The notes under the pieces are model-generated. The model had not been told where the DNA came from, made no database searches, and saw nothing but the letters and a program-made list of their open reading frames with translations. From Iamia majanohamensis (GTDB lineage: Bacteria > Actinomycetota > Acidimicrobiia > Acidimicrobiales > Iamiaceae), in the NCBI RefSeq assembly GCF_028532485.1, contig NZ_CP116942.1, forward strand, positions 2,356,001-2,420,000: 64,000 nucleotides of DNA, read 5' to 3'. Shown here piece by piece: positions 25,814 to 35,600 of this stretch. Numbering within the stretch: the first letter of the stretch is position 1; every line of letters begins with the position of its first letter. A program made the position numbers and the translations under genes.

Positions 25814-27865
25814 ATGTCCGGGACCGTCGACATCAGCGCGGACCCCGAGGCGCCCGGCGAGCAGCCCCCGCAGGAGGGACTGGTCGGTCCGCGCACCCGG
25901 TTGGTCCTGCTCGCCGCCCTCATGCTCTTCACCGAGCTGGCCCTCATCCGCTGGCTGGGGGCCGAGGTCTTCTACCTCAGCTACTTCTCCAACTTCGTCC
26001 TGCTCGGGAGCTTCCTCGGCATCGGGCTCGGGTTCATCTGGGCCGGGAGGGGGCGACGCCCGCTCTACCCCTTCGCACCGCTGCTCCTCGGCGTGCTCGT
26101 CCTCTACGTGTACCTGTTCCCGGTGCCCCTGGAGGTCCGCACCGAGGGCCTCATCTTCTTCGACACCATCGAGCCGCAGAGCGCCATCCCCCGCGAGCTG
26201 GTGCTGGTCATCCTGTTCGTGGCGGTGGCCGCGGTGCTGGCCGCCATCGGCGACGGGGTGGCCCGGGCGTTCGGGGTGTTCGAGCCCCTCCAGGCCTACA
26301 AGCTGGACCTGATCGGCAGCGTGGCCGGCATCGCCGGCTTCACCGTCCTGTCGTTCCTGGGCGCCCGGCCCATCGTGTGGGGCGTCGTGATCGCGGTGAT
26401 CGTGGTCGCCACCATCGCCCCCCGCCCCACGTGGAAGCCGGTGATCGCCGGGGTCGGCCTCCTCGCCGTCCTGGCGCCCTTCGCGGTCGAGGCGACCCAG
26501 GACGACGTGGTGTGGTCGCCGTACTACCGCATCCAGTACGAGGAGAACGCCGACGGGGGCATCAACACCACGGTGAACCAGAGCCCCCACTGGACCCAGA
26601 TCCCCACCGAGGACAACGCCCTCTACGAGTTCGTGTACCAGAACATCGCCGAGCCCGAGGGCGGCGACACCCTGGTCATCGGGGCCGGGTCCGGCAACGA
26701 CGTGGCCTCCGCCCTCCGGCGGGGCGCCACCCACGTCGACGCGGTCGAGATCGACCAGCGCCTCGTCGACCTGGCCCGGGACAACCACCCGGACCAGCCC
26801 TGGAGCGACCCCCGGGTCGACGTCCACGTCGACGACGGCCGCGCCTTCCTCGAGCGGTCCGACGAGGAGTGGGACAAGATCCTGCTGGCCCTCCCCGACT
26901 CGCTCACCCTCGTGCAGGGGGCGTCGTCGGTCCGGCTGGAGTCCTACCTCTTCACCGAGGAGGCGGCCCGCACCGCCCGCGACCGCCTGGCCCCCGGCGG
27001 CGTCTTCGCCATGTACAACTTCTACCGCGAGGACTGGCTGGTCGACCGCTACGCCAACACCCTGGAGCAGGCCTTCGGGACGCCCCCCTGCGTCACCAAG
27101 ATCGGCGACTTCAACCTGTCGGTGCTCATCGCATCCGAGGACCCCGAGGCCATCGACTGCCCGGCGGGCTCGGTGTGGGCGGGGGCCGAGGCCACCTCGG
27201 CCCCGGCGCCGGCCTCCGACGACCACCCCTTCCCGTACCTGCGGGAGCCGAGCATCCCCCGCCTCTACGTCATCTCCGCGGCGCTGATGATCGCCTTCTC
27301 CCTCGCCGCGGTGCGCCTCGTGGGCGGTCCCCTCCGCGGCATGCGCGCCTTCGCCGACCTCTTCGCCATGGGCGTGGCCTTCCTCCTGCTCGAGACCAAG
27401 GGGGTGGTGGGCTTCGCGCTCTTCTTCGGCACGACCTGGCTGGTCAACGCCCTGGTGTTCATCGGCATCCTCAGCTCGGTCCTGCTGTCGGTGGCCGTGT
27501 CGCGACGGGTCACCTTCAAGCACCCGGCGCGGCTCTACATCGTGCTGCTGGCCGCGCTGGCCCTCGCCTACGTCGTCCCGCCGGCCACGCTGCTCGACCT
27601 CCCCGTGGTGCCACGCTTCCTCGCCGCCGTCACCCTGGCCTTCTTCCCCGTCTTCACGGCCAACATCATCTTCACCCAGCGCTTCAAGGCCACGAGCCAC
27701 TCGATGACCGCGTTCGGGGCCAACCTCGTCGGGGCCATGGTCGGTGGCGTGCTCGAGTACTCGGCGCTCTACCTCGGCTACCGCAACCTCCTGATCGTGG
27801 TGGCCCTGGCCTACGGCGCCGCCCTCCTCCTCGGGCGCAAGCAGCTCACCGTCGCCCCGGCATGA
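25814..27865 (+). CDS. membrane protein with internal spermidine-synthase-like SAM domain
   Basis: In this 683-residue protein, residues about 25-215 form an N-terminal membrane bundle. Residues about 230-470 form a soluble Rossmann domain with the SAM-binding segment TLVIGAGSGNDVASALRRGA near 285, the acidic VDAVEIDQRLVDLA, and DVHVDDGRAFL. Residues about 485-675 form a second membrane bundle. The middle resembles the spermidine-synthase-like fold, but the aminopropyltransfer substrate residues cannot be confirmed. Related membrane proteins are usually of unknown function. The stop overlaps the next GT-C-like gene (ATGA), so it may act on the same glycan or lipid. Confidence 0.75.
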   Translation: MSGTVDISADPEAPGEQPPQEGLVGPRTRLVLLAALMLFTELALIRWLGAEVFYLSYFSNFVLLGSFLGIGLGFIWAGRGRRPLYPFAPLLLGVLVLYVYLFPVPLEVRTEGLIFFDTIEPQSAIPRELVLVILFVAVAAVLAAIGDGVARAFGVFEPLQAYKLDLIGSVAGIAGFTVLSFLGARPIVWGVVIAVIVVATIAPRPTWKPVIAGVGLLAVLAPFAVEATQDDVVWSPYYRIQYEENADGGINTTVNQSPHWTQIPTEDNALYEFVYQNIAEPEGGDTLVIGAGSGNDVASALRRGATHVDAVEIDQRLVDLARDNHPDQPWSDPRVDVHVDDGRAFLERSDEEWDKILLALPDSLTLVQGASSVRLESYLFTEEAARTARDRLAPGGVFAMYNFYREDWLVDRYANTLEQAFGTPPCVTKIGDFNLSVLIASEDPEAIDCPAGSVWAGAEATSAPAPASDDHPFPYLREPSIPRLYVISAALMIAFSLAAVRLVGGPLRGMRAFADLFAMGVAFLLLETKGVVGFALFFGTTWLVNALVFIGILSSVLLSVAVSRRVTFKHPARLYIVLLAALALAYVVPPATLLDLPVVPRFLAAVTLAFFPVFTANIIFTQRFKATSHSMTAFGANLVGAMVGGVLEYSALYLGYRNLLIVVALAYGAALLLGRKQLTVAPA

Positions 27866-29709
27866 CCGAGGCGGCGACGGCGCGGGCCGAGGCGGCCCCG
27901 GCCGCCTCCGAGGCCACCGCCGCCACCTGGCGCGACGCGCTGCGGACCCGCCCCGTCGACGCCCTGTGGTGGCTCCCCCTCGGGGCCGCGGTCGCGGTGC
28001 TCGGCCTGGGCCTGGCCATCCTCGCCCAGCACACCTGGTACCCGGTCGGCGACTTCGGCCAGGCGAACATGCGGATGCTCTCGTTCTGGTCGCACCCGCC
28101 GCTGGTGGGCCCGGCGGGCCGGATCATCGGGGAGGGCGGCGTCCAGGGCAGCCACCCGGGACCGGCCATCTTCTGGGCGGCCTGGCCGCTCTGGCGCCTC
28201 CTCGGCGGGTCGTCCTGGGCGCTCAACGCCTCGGTGGCCGCCACCAACCTGGCCGGCATGGCGGTGGCCGTGGCCTGCGCCCGGCGGCTGGGCGGGCGTC
28301 GGGTCGCGGCGGGCGTCGGGGTGGTGACCCTGGCGACCCTCGCCGGGTTCGGCCCCGAGGTGATGCTCCAGCCCTGGAACCCGTCGATGGCCCTGACCTG
28401 GTACCTGGTGCTGGTCGTGGCCACCTGGGGCGTGGTGCTCGGCCACCGCGGCATGCTCCCGGTCGCCGCCGGGGCCGCGTCCTACGTGGTGCAGTGCCAC
28501 GCCGGCTACGCCCCCCCGGCGCTGCTGCTCTGCGCCGTCGCCGGCGGGGCCGCGCTCTGGGCCGCGTGGCGCGCCCGCGCCGACGGGGGCATCACCCGGC
28601 TCCTGCCGTGGCTGGCCGCCACCGCGGCCACCGCTGGGGTCCTGTGGGCCCCTCCCCTCGTCGACCAGCTCACCAACGAGCCCGGCAACATCTCCATCCT
28701 CCTCTACTCCTTCAGCCACCCCGACGGGGACTACGTCGGCCTCGGACGGGCCCTCCAGGTGCTCCTCCTCCAGCTCGACCCCACCGGCGGGCCCATCCGG
28801 GGCGCCGAGTGGATGGACGGCCCGCCCGTCCTCGGCGCGGTCCTGGTCCTGGCCTGGGTCGGCACCGGCGTGTGGGCCCGGCGCCGGCTGGGGCGCACCT
28901 GGCAGGCCCTCGACCTGGTCCTGGCCGTCTCCCTGCTCGGCTCCTGGTTCGCCATCAGCCGGATCTTCGGGGCGCCGTTCGTCTACCTCTACAAGTGGAC
29001 CTGGATCCTCGCCGCCCTCGTGGTGCTCGCCACCGCGGCCCACCTGCTGGCCGCCCTCCGGGACCGCACCGGTGACGGGGGCCGCCGGCTGGTGGCCGTC
29101 GGGCTGGCCGCCGGGCTGGTCATCGGGGTGGTGGCCGGAGGGCTCCGCTACGGCCGCACCGAGGTCTCGGGCCTGGTCTTCTCCGACACCATGGCCGCCC
29201 TGATCGGCCCCACCGAGGCCGCCCTCGACCCCGACGCCGACTACCTGGTCCGCTGGCAGGACCCGGCCGGGCTGGGCGGCGTGGGCTTCGGCATGGTCCT
29301 CGAGCTCGAGCGTCGAGGCTTCGACGTCGGCGTCGACGAGCAGTACTCGGCCGCGGCCGAGCCCCACCGGGTGCGCGACGAGGCCGACGCCGACGCCGTC
29401 ATCTGGGTCATGTCGGGCGAGACGGCCATCACCCGGGCCACCGAGATGCCCGGCGCCGAGGTGGTGGCCACCGCCGACCCCCGGACGCCGGCCGAGCGGG
29501 CCCGCTACGACGAGCTGGCCGAGCGGGCCGCCTCCCGCCTCGAGGAGGTGGGCCTGGCCGCCGAGGGCGAGTCGGTGCGGACCGGCGGGAACCTGCTCGG
29601 CATCCTGCTGGCCAACCCGGACCTGCCCGACGACATCGTCACCGACATCACCGACATGATCGTGCTGTTCCTGCCCACCGAGGTGATCGTCACCCCGCCG
29701 GCGGCCTGA
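27862..29709 (+). CDS. GT-C-like membrane protein with soluble C-terminal domain
   Basis: This 615-residue protein has a first helix at about residues 36-52, then an outer loop WYPVGDFGQANMRMLSFW near 58-75 in which the Asp of GDFG could be the GT-C catalytic acid. GVQGSHPGPAIFWAAWPLW follows, with about ten helices to residue 430. The C-terminal 180 residues are soluble and acidic, rich in Asp, Glu and Ala. ATG 27862 overlaps the preceding stop as ATGA. It may be a glycosyltransferase or a related lipid-linked-sugar protein. No donor can be assigned. Confidence 0.65.
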   Translation: MTEAATARAEAAPAASEATAATWRDALRTRPVDALWWLPLGAAVAVLGLGLAILAQHTWYPVGDFGQANMRMLSFWSHPPLVGPAGRIIGEGGVQGSHPGPAIFWAAWPLWRLLGGSSWALNASVAATNLAGMAVAVACARRLGGRRVAAGVGVVTLATLAGFGPEVMLQPWNPSMALTWYLVLVVATWGVVLGHRGMLPVAAGAASYVVQCHAGYAPPALLLCAVAGGAALWAAWRARADGGITRLLPWLAATAATAGVLWAPPLVDQLTNEPGNISILLYSFSHPDGDYVGLGRALQVLLLQLDPTGGPIRGAEWMDGPPVLGAVLVLAWVGTGVWARRRLGRTWQALDLVLAVSLLGSWFAISRIFGAPFVYLYKWTWILAALVVLATAAHLLAALRDRTGDGGRRLVAVGLAAGLVIGVVAGGLRYGRTEVSGLVFSDTMAALIGPTEAALDPDADYLVRWQDPAGLGGVGFGMVLELERRGFDVGVDEQYSAAAEPHRVRDEADADAVIWVMSGETAITRATEMPGAEVVATADPRTPAERARYDELAERAASRLEEVGLAAEGESVRTGGNLLGILLANPDLPDDIVTDITDMIVLFLPTEVIVTPPAA

Positions 29710-29754
29710 GCCCCGGTCCGGGCCGGGAGCGCCCCGTCCGCCGCCGTCGGCGCC

Positions 29755-30468
29755 TCAGCGCCGGGAGCGCCGCCGTCGGCCCAGCCGGATGCGCAGCAGG
29801 ATCCAGAGGGCCTCGACGCCGTCGGTCCACTCGATCTTCTTGCCCTCCTCGCGGCCCCGGGCCCGGTAGGAGATGGGCACCTCGAAGATGCGCTCGCCCC
29901 GGGCCAGCAGCTTGCCGGTGACCTCGGCCTCGATGCCGAAGCCCGAGCTGCGGATGTCGACCTCGCGCCACATGGCCGTGGGCGCCAGCTTGAGGCACGT
30001 CTCCACGTCGGTGAGCCAGGCGTCGAAGAGCATGCTGGCCCAGACCGCGACCAGCTTGTTCCCGAGCACGAACCAGAAGGAGTAGGCGGCGTGGCCCCCG
30101 TAGGAGCGGGCGCCGTAGACGACCTTGGCCTCGCCGTCGAGCACCGGCTGGCACAGGGTGGGGATGTCGCGGGGGTCGTACTCGAGGTCGGCGTCGAGGA
30201 TGGTCAGCAGGTCGCCACGGGCCTCGGCGAAGCCCCGCACCAGGGCCCGGCCCTTGCCCTGGTTGGGCTCCTGGCGGACGAGGCGGACCCGCTCGCCGTC
30301 GACGAGGTCGGCGACCAGGTCCGTGCAGCCGTCGGAGGACCCGTCGTCGACGACGACGACCTCGGTGGGCAGCGGCATCTCCACCGCCAGCAGGCGCTCG
30401 AGGGCGGTCCGGAGGGTCGCGGCCTCGTTGTACACGGGCATCACGATGGAGAGCTTCTGGTGCGACAC
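29755..30468 (-). CDS. GT2 glycosyltransferase, dolichyl-phosphate mannose synthase-like
   Basis: This 237-residue GT-A enzyme has IVMPVYNEAATLRTALERLL, VVVVDDGSSDGCTD, NQGKGRALVRGFAEARGD, and the DXD-bearing TILDADLEYDPRDIPTL near residue 90. The tail is very basic (RIRLGRRRRSRR), which may touch the membrane. It belongs with polyprenyl-phosphate glycosyltransferases that build lipid-linked sugars. GTG 30468 is the only start near the fold boundary. It lies 17 nt downstream of the methyltransferase gene on the same strand and is likely cotranscribed with it. Confidence 0.84.
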   Translation of the reverse strand: MSHQKLSIVMPVYNEAATLRTALERLLAVEMPLPTEVVVVDDGSSDGCTDLVADLVDGERVRLVRQEPNQGKGRALVRGFAEARGDLLTILDADLEYDPRDIPTLCQPVLDGEAKVVYGARSYGGHAAYSFWFVLGNKLVAVWASMLFDAWLTDVETCLKLAPTAMWREVDIRSSGFGIEAEVTGKLLARGERIFEVPISYRARGREEGKKIEWTDGVEALWILLRIRLGRRRRSRR

Positions 30469-30485
30469 GACAGCGGCCCCGGGGC

Positions 30486-31250
30486 TCAGTACGGCCAGGT
30501 GGAGGGGTCGTGGCCCAGCAGCCGGGTGAGGCGCCCCAGCCGGACGGTGATCAGCACCTTGATGAGGACGTTGCGGGCGAACCAGGGCAGCTCGAGGGCC
30601 TGGTGGACCGCGTTGGCCACCCGGGCCTTGGGCCCGAGGCGCTCCCGGCGGTACTCGGTCATGGACTCCGACCGGCCCACGTAGCGCCAGTGCCCCCCGA
30701 GGAACAGCTCGCGGAGGATGGCCAGGGTGACGCCGATGGAGCTGAAGGAGTCGTGGATGAGCAGGGTGCCGCCCTCGGTCACCCGTGCCCCCCAGTCGCG
30801 GATGTCGGCCCGGGCCGGTCCGTACCGGTGGGCGCCGTCGATGTAGAGCAGGTCGATGGGGTCGGGCACCTGGGCGTGGGCCGCGTCGGAGAACGCCCGG
30901 ACGTGGGTGACCCGGTCGCGGACGCCGGCCGCCTCCAGGTTGGCGTTGAACACCTCGTGGTCCTGGGCGGCCTCGTCGACGAAGCCCTCGATCTCCTGGG
31001 GGCCCCGGTCGTTGCCTGCGTGGGGGTCGATGGCGACCAGCTCGACCCCGGGCGCCGCGGCCCGGCCCAGGACCACCGTGGAGCGGCCCCGGAAGCTGCC
31101 GATCTCGACGATGCGGCCGCCGTCGGGCACGGCCCTGGCCCCGTCCCAGAGCAGCCGGGCCTGGCCGTCGGTCATCCAGCCCTCGACGTCGGCGACGTCG
31201 GCCAGGGTGGCCGCGAAGTCGGGGGCGGTCGGGGGGCCGGAGGGGGTCAT
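30486..31250 (-). CDS. class I SAM-dependent methyltransferase (Methyltransf_24 type)
   Basis: This 254-residue enzyme shows SAM motif I in RIVEIGSFRGRSTVVLGRAA, the acidic AIDPHAGND, and DLLYIDGAHRYGPARADIRDWG with TLLIHDSFSSIG. This pattern is typical of the Methyltransf_24 group found with glycosyltransferases. The C-terminus, REL..GGHWRYVGRSESMTEYRRERLG onward, is basic. ATG 31250 is chosen because the frame upstream is not protein-like. A role in O-methylating a surface sugar is inferred from the neighbours only. Confidence 0.8.
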   Translation of the reverse strand: MTPSGPPTAPDFAATLADVADVEGWMTDGQARLLWDGARAVPDGGRIVEIGSFRGRSTVVLGRAAAPGVELVAIDPHAGNDRGPQEIEGFVDEAAQDHEVFNANLEAAGVRDRVTHVRAFSDAAHAQVPDPIDLLYIDGAHRYGPARADIRDWGARVTEGGTLLIHDSFSSIGVTLAILRELFLGGHWRYVGRSESMTEYRRERLGPKARVANAVHQALELPWFARNVLIKVLITVRLGRLTRLLGHDPSTWPY

Positions 31251-31336
31251 CGGTGCAGGGCTCGGCGTGGGTCGGGGAGCAGGGACGGCCGGGCTGCGGG
31301 GCCCGGCATGACCACGTCGCCGCAGGACCCGTGCTC

Positions 31337-31342
31337 TAACGT
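31337..31342 (+). promoter_or_regulatory. -10 hexamer TAACGT upstream of the GT4/AftD operon
   Basis: TAACGT lies 72 nt before TTG 31415 in the divergent spacer. It is the best -10 candidate for the rightward operon; no matching -35 is clear. Confidence 0.35.
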
Positions 31343-31414
31343 GAGACGGCTGCCCGGTGCGGGCGGCGCAGGCGCCCCACCCTACTCCGGGGCCCCATCC
31401 CACCCCGTGATCCG

Positions 31415-32623
31415 TTGACCACCCCTCCCCCGCCTCCCGCCGTCCCCGGACCGCCGCCGAAGATGGGCGACATCGCCGCCGCGGCCGGCCTCCAACGGGT
31501 GCACCTCATCGCCTGGCGCGACCTCGACGACGTCGAGGCCGGCGGCTCCGAGGTGCACGCCGCCACCGTGGCCCGCCTCTGGGCCGAGGCCGGCCTCGAC
31601 GTCCTTATGCGCACGTCGTGGGCCCAGGGCCACCCCAACCACGGCCGGCGCGACGGCTACGAGGTGGTACGCAAGGCCGGTCGCTACCAGGTGTTCCCGC
31701 GCACCGCCCTGGCCGAGGTGCGCAAGACCTACGGCCGCCCCGACGGCCTGGTCGAGATCTGGAACGGCATGCCGTTCTTCTCCCCCCTGTGGGCCACCGT
31801 GCCCCGGGTCGTCGTCCTCCACCACGTCCACGCCGACATGTGGAAGATGGTGCTGCCGCCCAACCTGGCCCGGGTGGGCGACACCGTCGAGCGGCGCGTC
31901 GCCCCGCTCATCTACCGGCGCAGCCGCATGATCACCCTCTCGCCGTCCTCCAAGGAGGAGATGGTCGAGCTGGGCTTCCGGCCCGAGCGCATCGACGTGG
32001 TCCCGCCCGGCATCGACCCCCGGTTCACCCCCGGCGGCACCCTCGCGGCGCGACCCCTCGTCGTGGGCGCCGGGCGGCTGGCCCCGGTGAAGCGCTTCGA
32101 CCGGCTCATCCGCGCCGCCGCCGAGGCCCGCCGCACCACCCCGGACCTGGAGCTGGTCATCGCCGGCACCGGCCCGCTCAAGGGGGAGCTGGAGGAGCTC
32201 ATCGCCGGCCTCGACGCCCAGGAGTGGGTGACCCTGGTCGGACGGGTGAGCGACGAGGAGCTGCTCGACCTCTACCGGCGGGCCTGGGTCATCGCCTCCT
32301 CCTCGGTCCGCGAGGGGTGGAACATGACCCTCACCGAGGCGGCCGCCTGCGGCACCCCGGCGGTGGCCACCCGCATCGCCGGCCACGTCGACGCGGTGGC
32401 CGACGGCCAGGGCGGCCTGCTGGCCGACGACGACGCCGAGCTGGCCGCCCACCTGGCCGCGGTGACCTCAGACCCCGACCTGCGGGCCCGGCTGTCCGCC
32501 GGCGCCCGCGCCCACGTGGCCCGCTTCACCTGGGAGGCCACGGCCCGGTCGATCCTCACCGCCCTGGCCGAGGAGGCCGAGCGCTGGCGGGACCGGCCCT
32601 GGCGGGCCTGGCGCCGAGGGTGA
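31415..32623 (+). CDS. GT4-family glycosyltransferase (GT-B fold)
   Basis: This 402-residue enzyme has an N-terminal acceptor domain opening VHLIAWRDLDDVEAGGSEVHAATVARLW. The nucleotide-sugar domain contains PLVVGAGRLAPVKRFDRLIRAAA, LELVIAGTGPLKGELEELI, and the E-x7-E block SVREGWNMTLTEAAACGTPAVATRIAG. These are standard GT4 landmarks. TTG 31415 gives a Pro-rich lead of 16 residues before ATG 31463, which is an equally possible start (386 residues). The AftD-like gene follows after 28 nt, so they form an operon. The sugar is not predictable. Confidence 0.85.
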   Translation: MTTPPPPPAVPGPPPKMGDIAAAAGLQRVHLIAWRDLDDVEAGGSEVHAATVARLWAEAGLDVLMRTSWAQGHPNHGRRDGYEVVRKAGRYQVFPRTALAEVRKTYGRPDGLVEIWNGMPFFSPLWATVPRVVVLHHVHADMWKMVLPPNLARVGDTVERRVAPLIYRRSRMITLSPSSKEEMVELGFRPERIDVVPPGIDPRFTPGGTLAARPLVVGAGRLAPVKRFDRLIRAAAEARRTTPDLELVIAGTGPLKGELEELIAGLDAQEWVTLVGRVSDEELLDLYRRAWVIASSSVREGWNMTLTEAAACGTPAVATRIAGHVDAVADGQGGLLADDDAELAAHLAAVTSDPDLRARLSAGARAHVARFTWEATARSILTALAEEAERWRDRPWRAWRRG

Positions 32624-32651
32624 CGCGGGCGCGCCCGCCCCGTCCGTCGGC

Positions 32652-35600
32652 GTGAGCGCGACCACGACGGCCCCGCCGGCCCCGTCGCGCCGCGACGCCC
32701 TGCGGCCCTGGGCGCCGGTCGGCCTGCTCGCCGCGGTCTGCTACGTCCCGCTGCTGCTGACCCACCGGGAGATGGTGGGGGCCGACACCAAGTCCTACCT
32801 CTACCTCGACCCGGGCCGCCTGCTCGGCCGGGCCTGGTCGATGTGGGACCCCAACGTGGGCCTGGGCACCGTGCCCCACCAGAACATCGGCTACCTGTGG
32901 CCCATGGGGCCCTTCTACTGGGCCGCCGAGACCCTCGGGCTGCCGGACTGGCTGGCCCAGCGCCTGTGGCTGGGCTCGATCCTCTTCCTCGCCGGGCTCG
33001 GGGTGCGCTACCTGCTGCGCACCCTGGGGCAGTCGGGGCCGGGGGTGACCGCGGCCATGTTCCTCTACGCCCTGTCGCCCTACGTGCTCACCCTGGGCGC
33101 CCGGATCTCGGCCCTGCTGCTGCCGTTCACGGCCCTGGGGTGGATGCTCGGCCTCACCATCCGCGCCACCCGGGAGCGGTCGTGGGTCCACCCCGCCCTG
33201 TTCGCCCTGGCCGTGCCCACCTTCGGGTCGACCAACGCCACCGCCCTGGTGCTCGTGGGCATCGCCCCCGCCCTCTGGATCCCCTACGCCACCTTCGTGC
33301 TGCGGGAGATCCGCCTGCGGGCCGCCCTGGCCGTCACCGCCCGCATCGGCGTGCTCACCATCGGCGCCTCGCTGTGGTGGATCGTCGGCCTCTGGGCCCA
33401 GGGGAGCTTCGGCATCGACGTCCTGCGCTACACCGAGACGGCCAAGACCGTCGCCGACGCCTCCTCCGCGCCCGAGCTGCTCCGCGGCCTGGGCTACTGG
33501 TACTTCTACGGCGACGACAAGCTCGGCGCCTGGATCGAGCCGTCGGTCGCCTACACCCAGAACCCCGGCCTCATCGTCCTGACCTACGCGGTGCCGGTGG
33601 TCGGCCTGCTGAGCGCGGCGGTGGTGCGCTGGCGCTACCGCTCCTTCTTCGCCGCCCTGGCGGTGGTGGGCCTGGTGGTCTCGGTCGGGGCCCACCCGTG
33701 GGACGACCCCTCCCCCCTCGGCGAGGGCTTCAAGGCCTTCCTCCAGTCCCAGGCCGGCCTGGCCATGCGCAGCCTGCCCCGCGCCGTGCCCCTCGTGAGC
33801 CTGGCCCTCGCCGTGCTCACCGGCGCGGCGGTGACGGCCCTCGGCGAGCGCCTCCGGCGCCTCGAGCGGCCCGCGGCCGGGGCCATCGTGGTGCTGGCGA
33901 TCCTCGCCCTCCCGCCCCTGTGGCGGGGCCAGATGGTGGCCGACAACCTCCAGCGCGACGAGCAGGTCCCGGCGTACTGGACCGAGGCCGCGGCCGAGAT
34001 CGACGCCCGGGGCCAGCTGCCCGCCGGCGGCTACGGGTCGCGCGTGCTGGAGGTGCCCGGCTCGGACTTCGCGTCCTACCGGTGGGGCGACACCGTCGAC
34101 CCCATCACCCCCGGCCTGACCGACCGTCCCTACGTGGCCCGGGAGCTGATCCCCTACGGCACGCCCCCGTCGGCCGACCTGCTGAACGCGCTCGACCGCC
34201 AGATGCAGGAGGACCTCCTCGACCCCGACGCCATCACCCCGGTCGCCCGGCTGATGGGCGTCGGCGACGTCGTGCTGCGGGGCGACCTGGCCTACGAGCG
34301 CTACAACCTGGTCCGGCCCCGCCAGGTCTACGAGCTGCTCCGCGAGGCCCCCGGCCTGGGCCCGGTCACCGGCTTCGGCGGCGACGAGCCGAACGTCCCC
34401 GACCCCCGCCTCCCCCTGCAGGACGAGATCGAGCTGGGCGCCGACCCCGACCTGCCCGACCCGCCCAAGGTCGGCCTCTTCACCGTGGAGGGCGACCCGT
34501 CGATCGTCGTGGCCAAGCCCACCTCGGACACGGTGCTGCTGTCGGGCTCGGCCGACGGGATCATCGCCGCCGCCGCGGCCGGGCTGATCGACGGCGACGA
34601 GCTCATCCGCTACACCGCCTCCTTCGCGGCCGACGGCGGCGGGGGCGACGATGCCCTGGTCGAGGCCGCCTCCGGCGACGCCCCCCTGGTGATCACCGAC
34701 ACCAACCGCAAGGCGGGCCAGCGCTGGGGCGTCGTCCACGAGACCGAGGGCCAGACCGAGGGGGCCGGGGAGGACCCCCTCGAGCCCGACCCGAGCGACA
34801 ACCGCCTGCCGATCTTCCCGGGCGCCGGCACCGACACCCAGACCGTCGCCGTCGACCGCGGCGGGGTGACGGTCCGGGCCAGCAGCTACGGCAACTCCAT
34901 CAGCTACACCCCCGAGGACCGGGCGCCCCAGGCCCTCGACGACGACCTCCGCACCTCCTGGACCGTCGGCGCCTTCTCGCCCGTCGCCGGCGAGCGCCTC
35001 GAGATCACCTACGACGAACCCCGCACCACCGACTCGGTGCGTCTCCTGCAGGCCCGCAACGGGGTGCAGAACCGCTGGATCACCAGCGTCCGCCTGCGGT
35101 TCGACGGCGGCGACCCCGTCGAGCTCGACCTCACGGAGGCGTCCCGCGACGGCGAGGGCCAGTGGCTCGAGTTCCCCGAGCGCACCTTCTCCACCCTCGA
35201 CGTCGAGATCACCGGCACCGACGTCGGTCGGCGCGACTCCTACGACGGGCTGAGCGCGGTCGGCCTCGCCGACGTCCGCCTCGGCGACGGCGACCTCCGG
35301 CTGGAGGAGTCGATCCGGCCCCCGACCGACGCCCTCGACGCGCTCGGCCCCGCGGCCACCGACCACCCCCTCGCCCTGGTCCTCACCCGGCGCCGGGCCC
35401 GGGCCACCGCCGCCCTGCGCTCCGACGAGGAGAACACCATGGTGCGCGACCTCGACCTCCCCGAGGCGCGCGACTTCGGGGTGGAGGGCACCGGGCGCAT
35501 CGCCCCGACCGTCTCCGACGCCCTCCTCGACGTGCTGCTGGGCCGTCCCGGGGCGGGCGCGGGGGGCGTCACCCCGTCGTCCTCGCGCCGTCTCCCCGGC

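Noticed and set aside
24968-27700. N-terminal extension of the GT-C gene at 23609 into a 1363-residue protein
   Set aside because: The extension overlaps the GT2 and SAM-domain genes on both strands. The GTGA overlap at 24967 gives a natural start.
31251-31403. Upstream extension of the methyltransferase to 31403
   Set aside because: The added residues are Gly/Arg/Pro-rich without family similarity and would cover the divergent promoter region.
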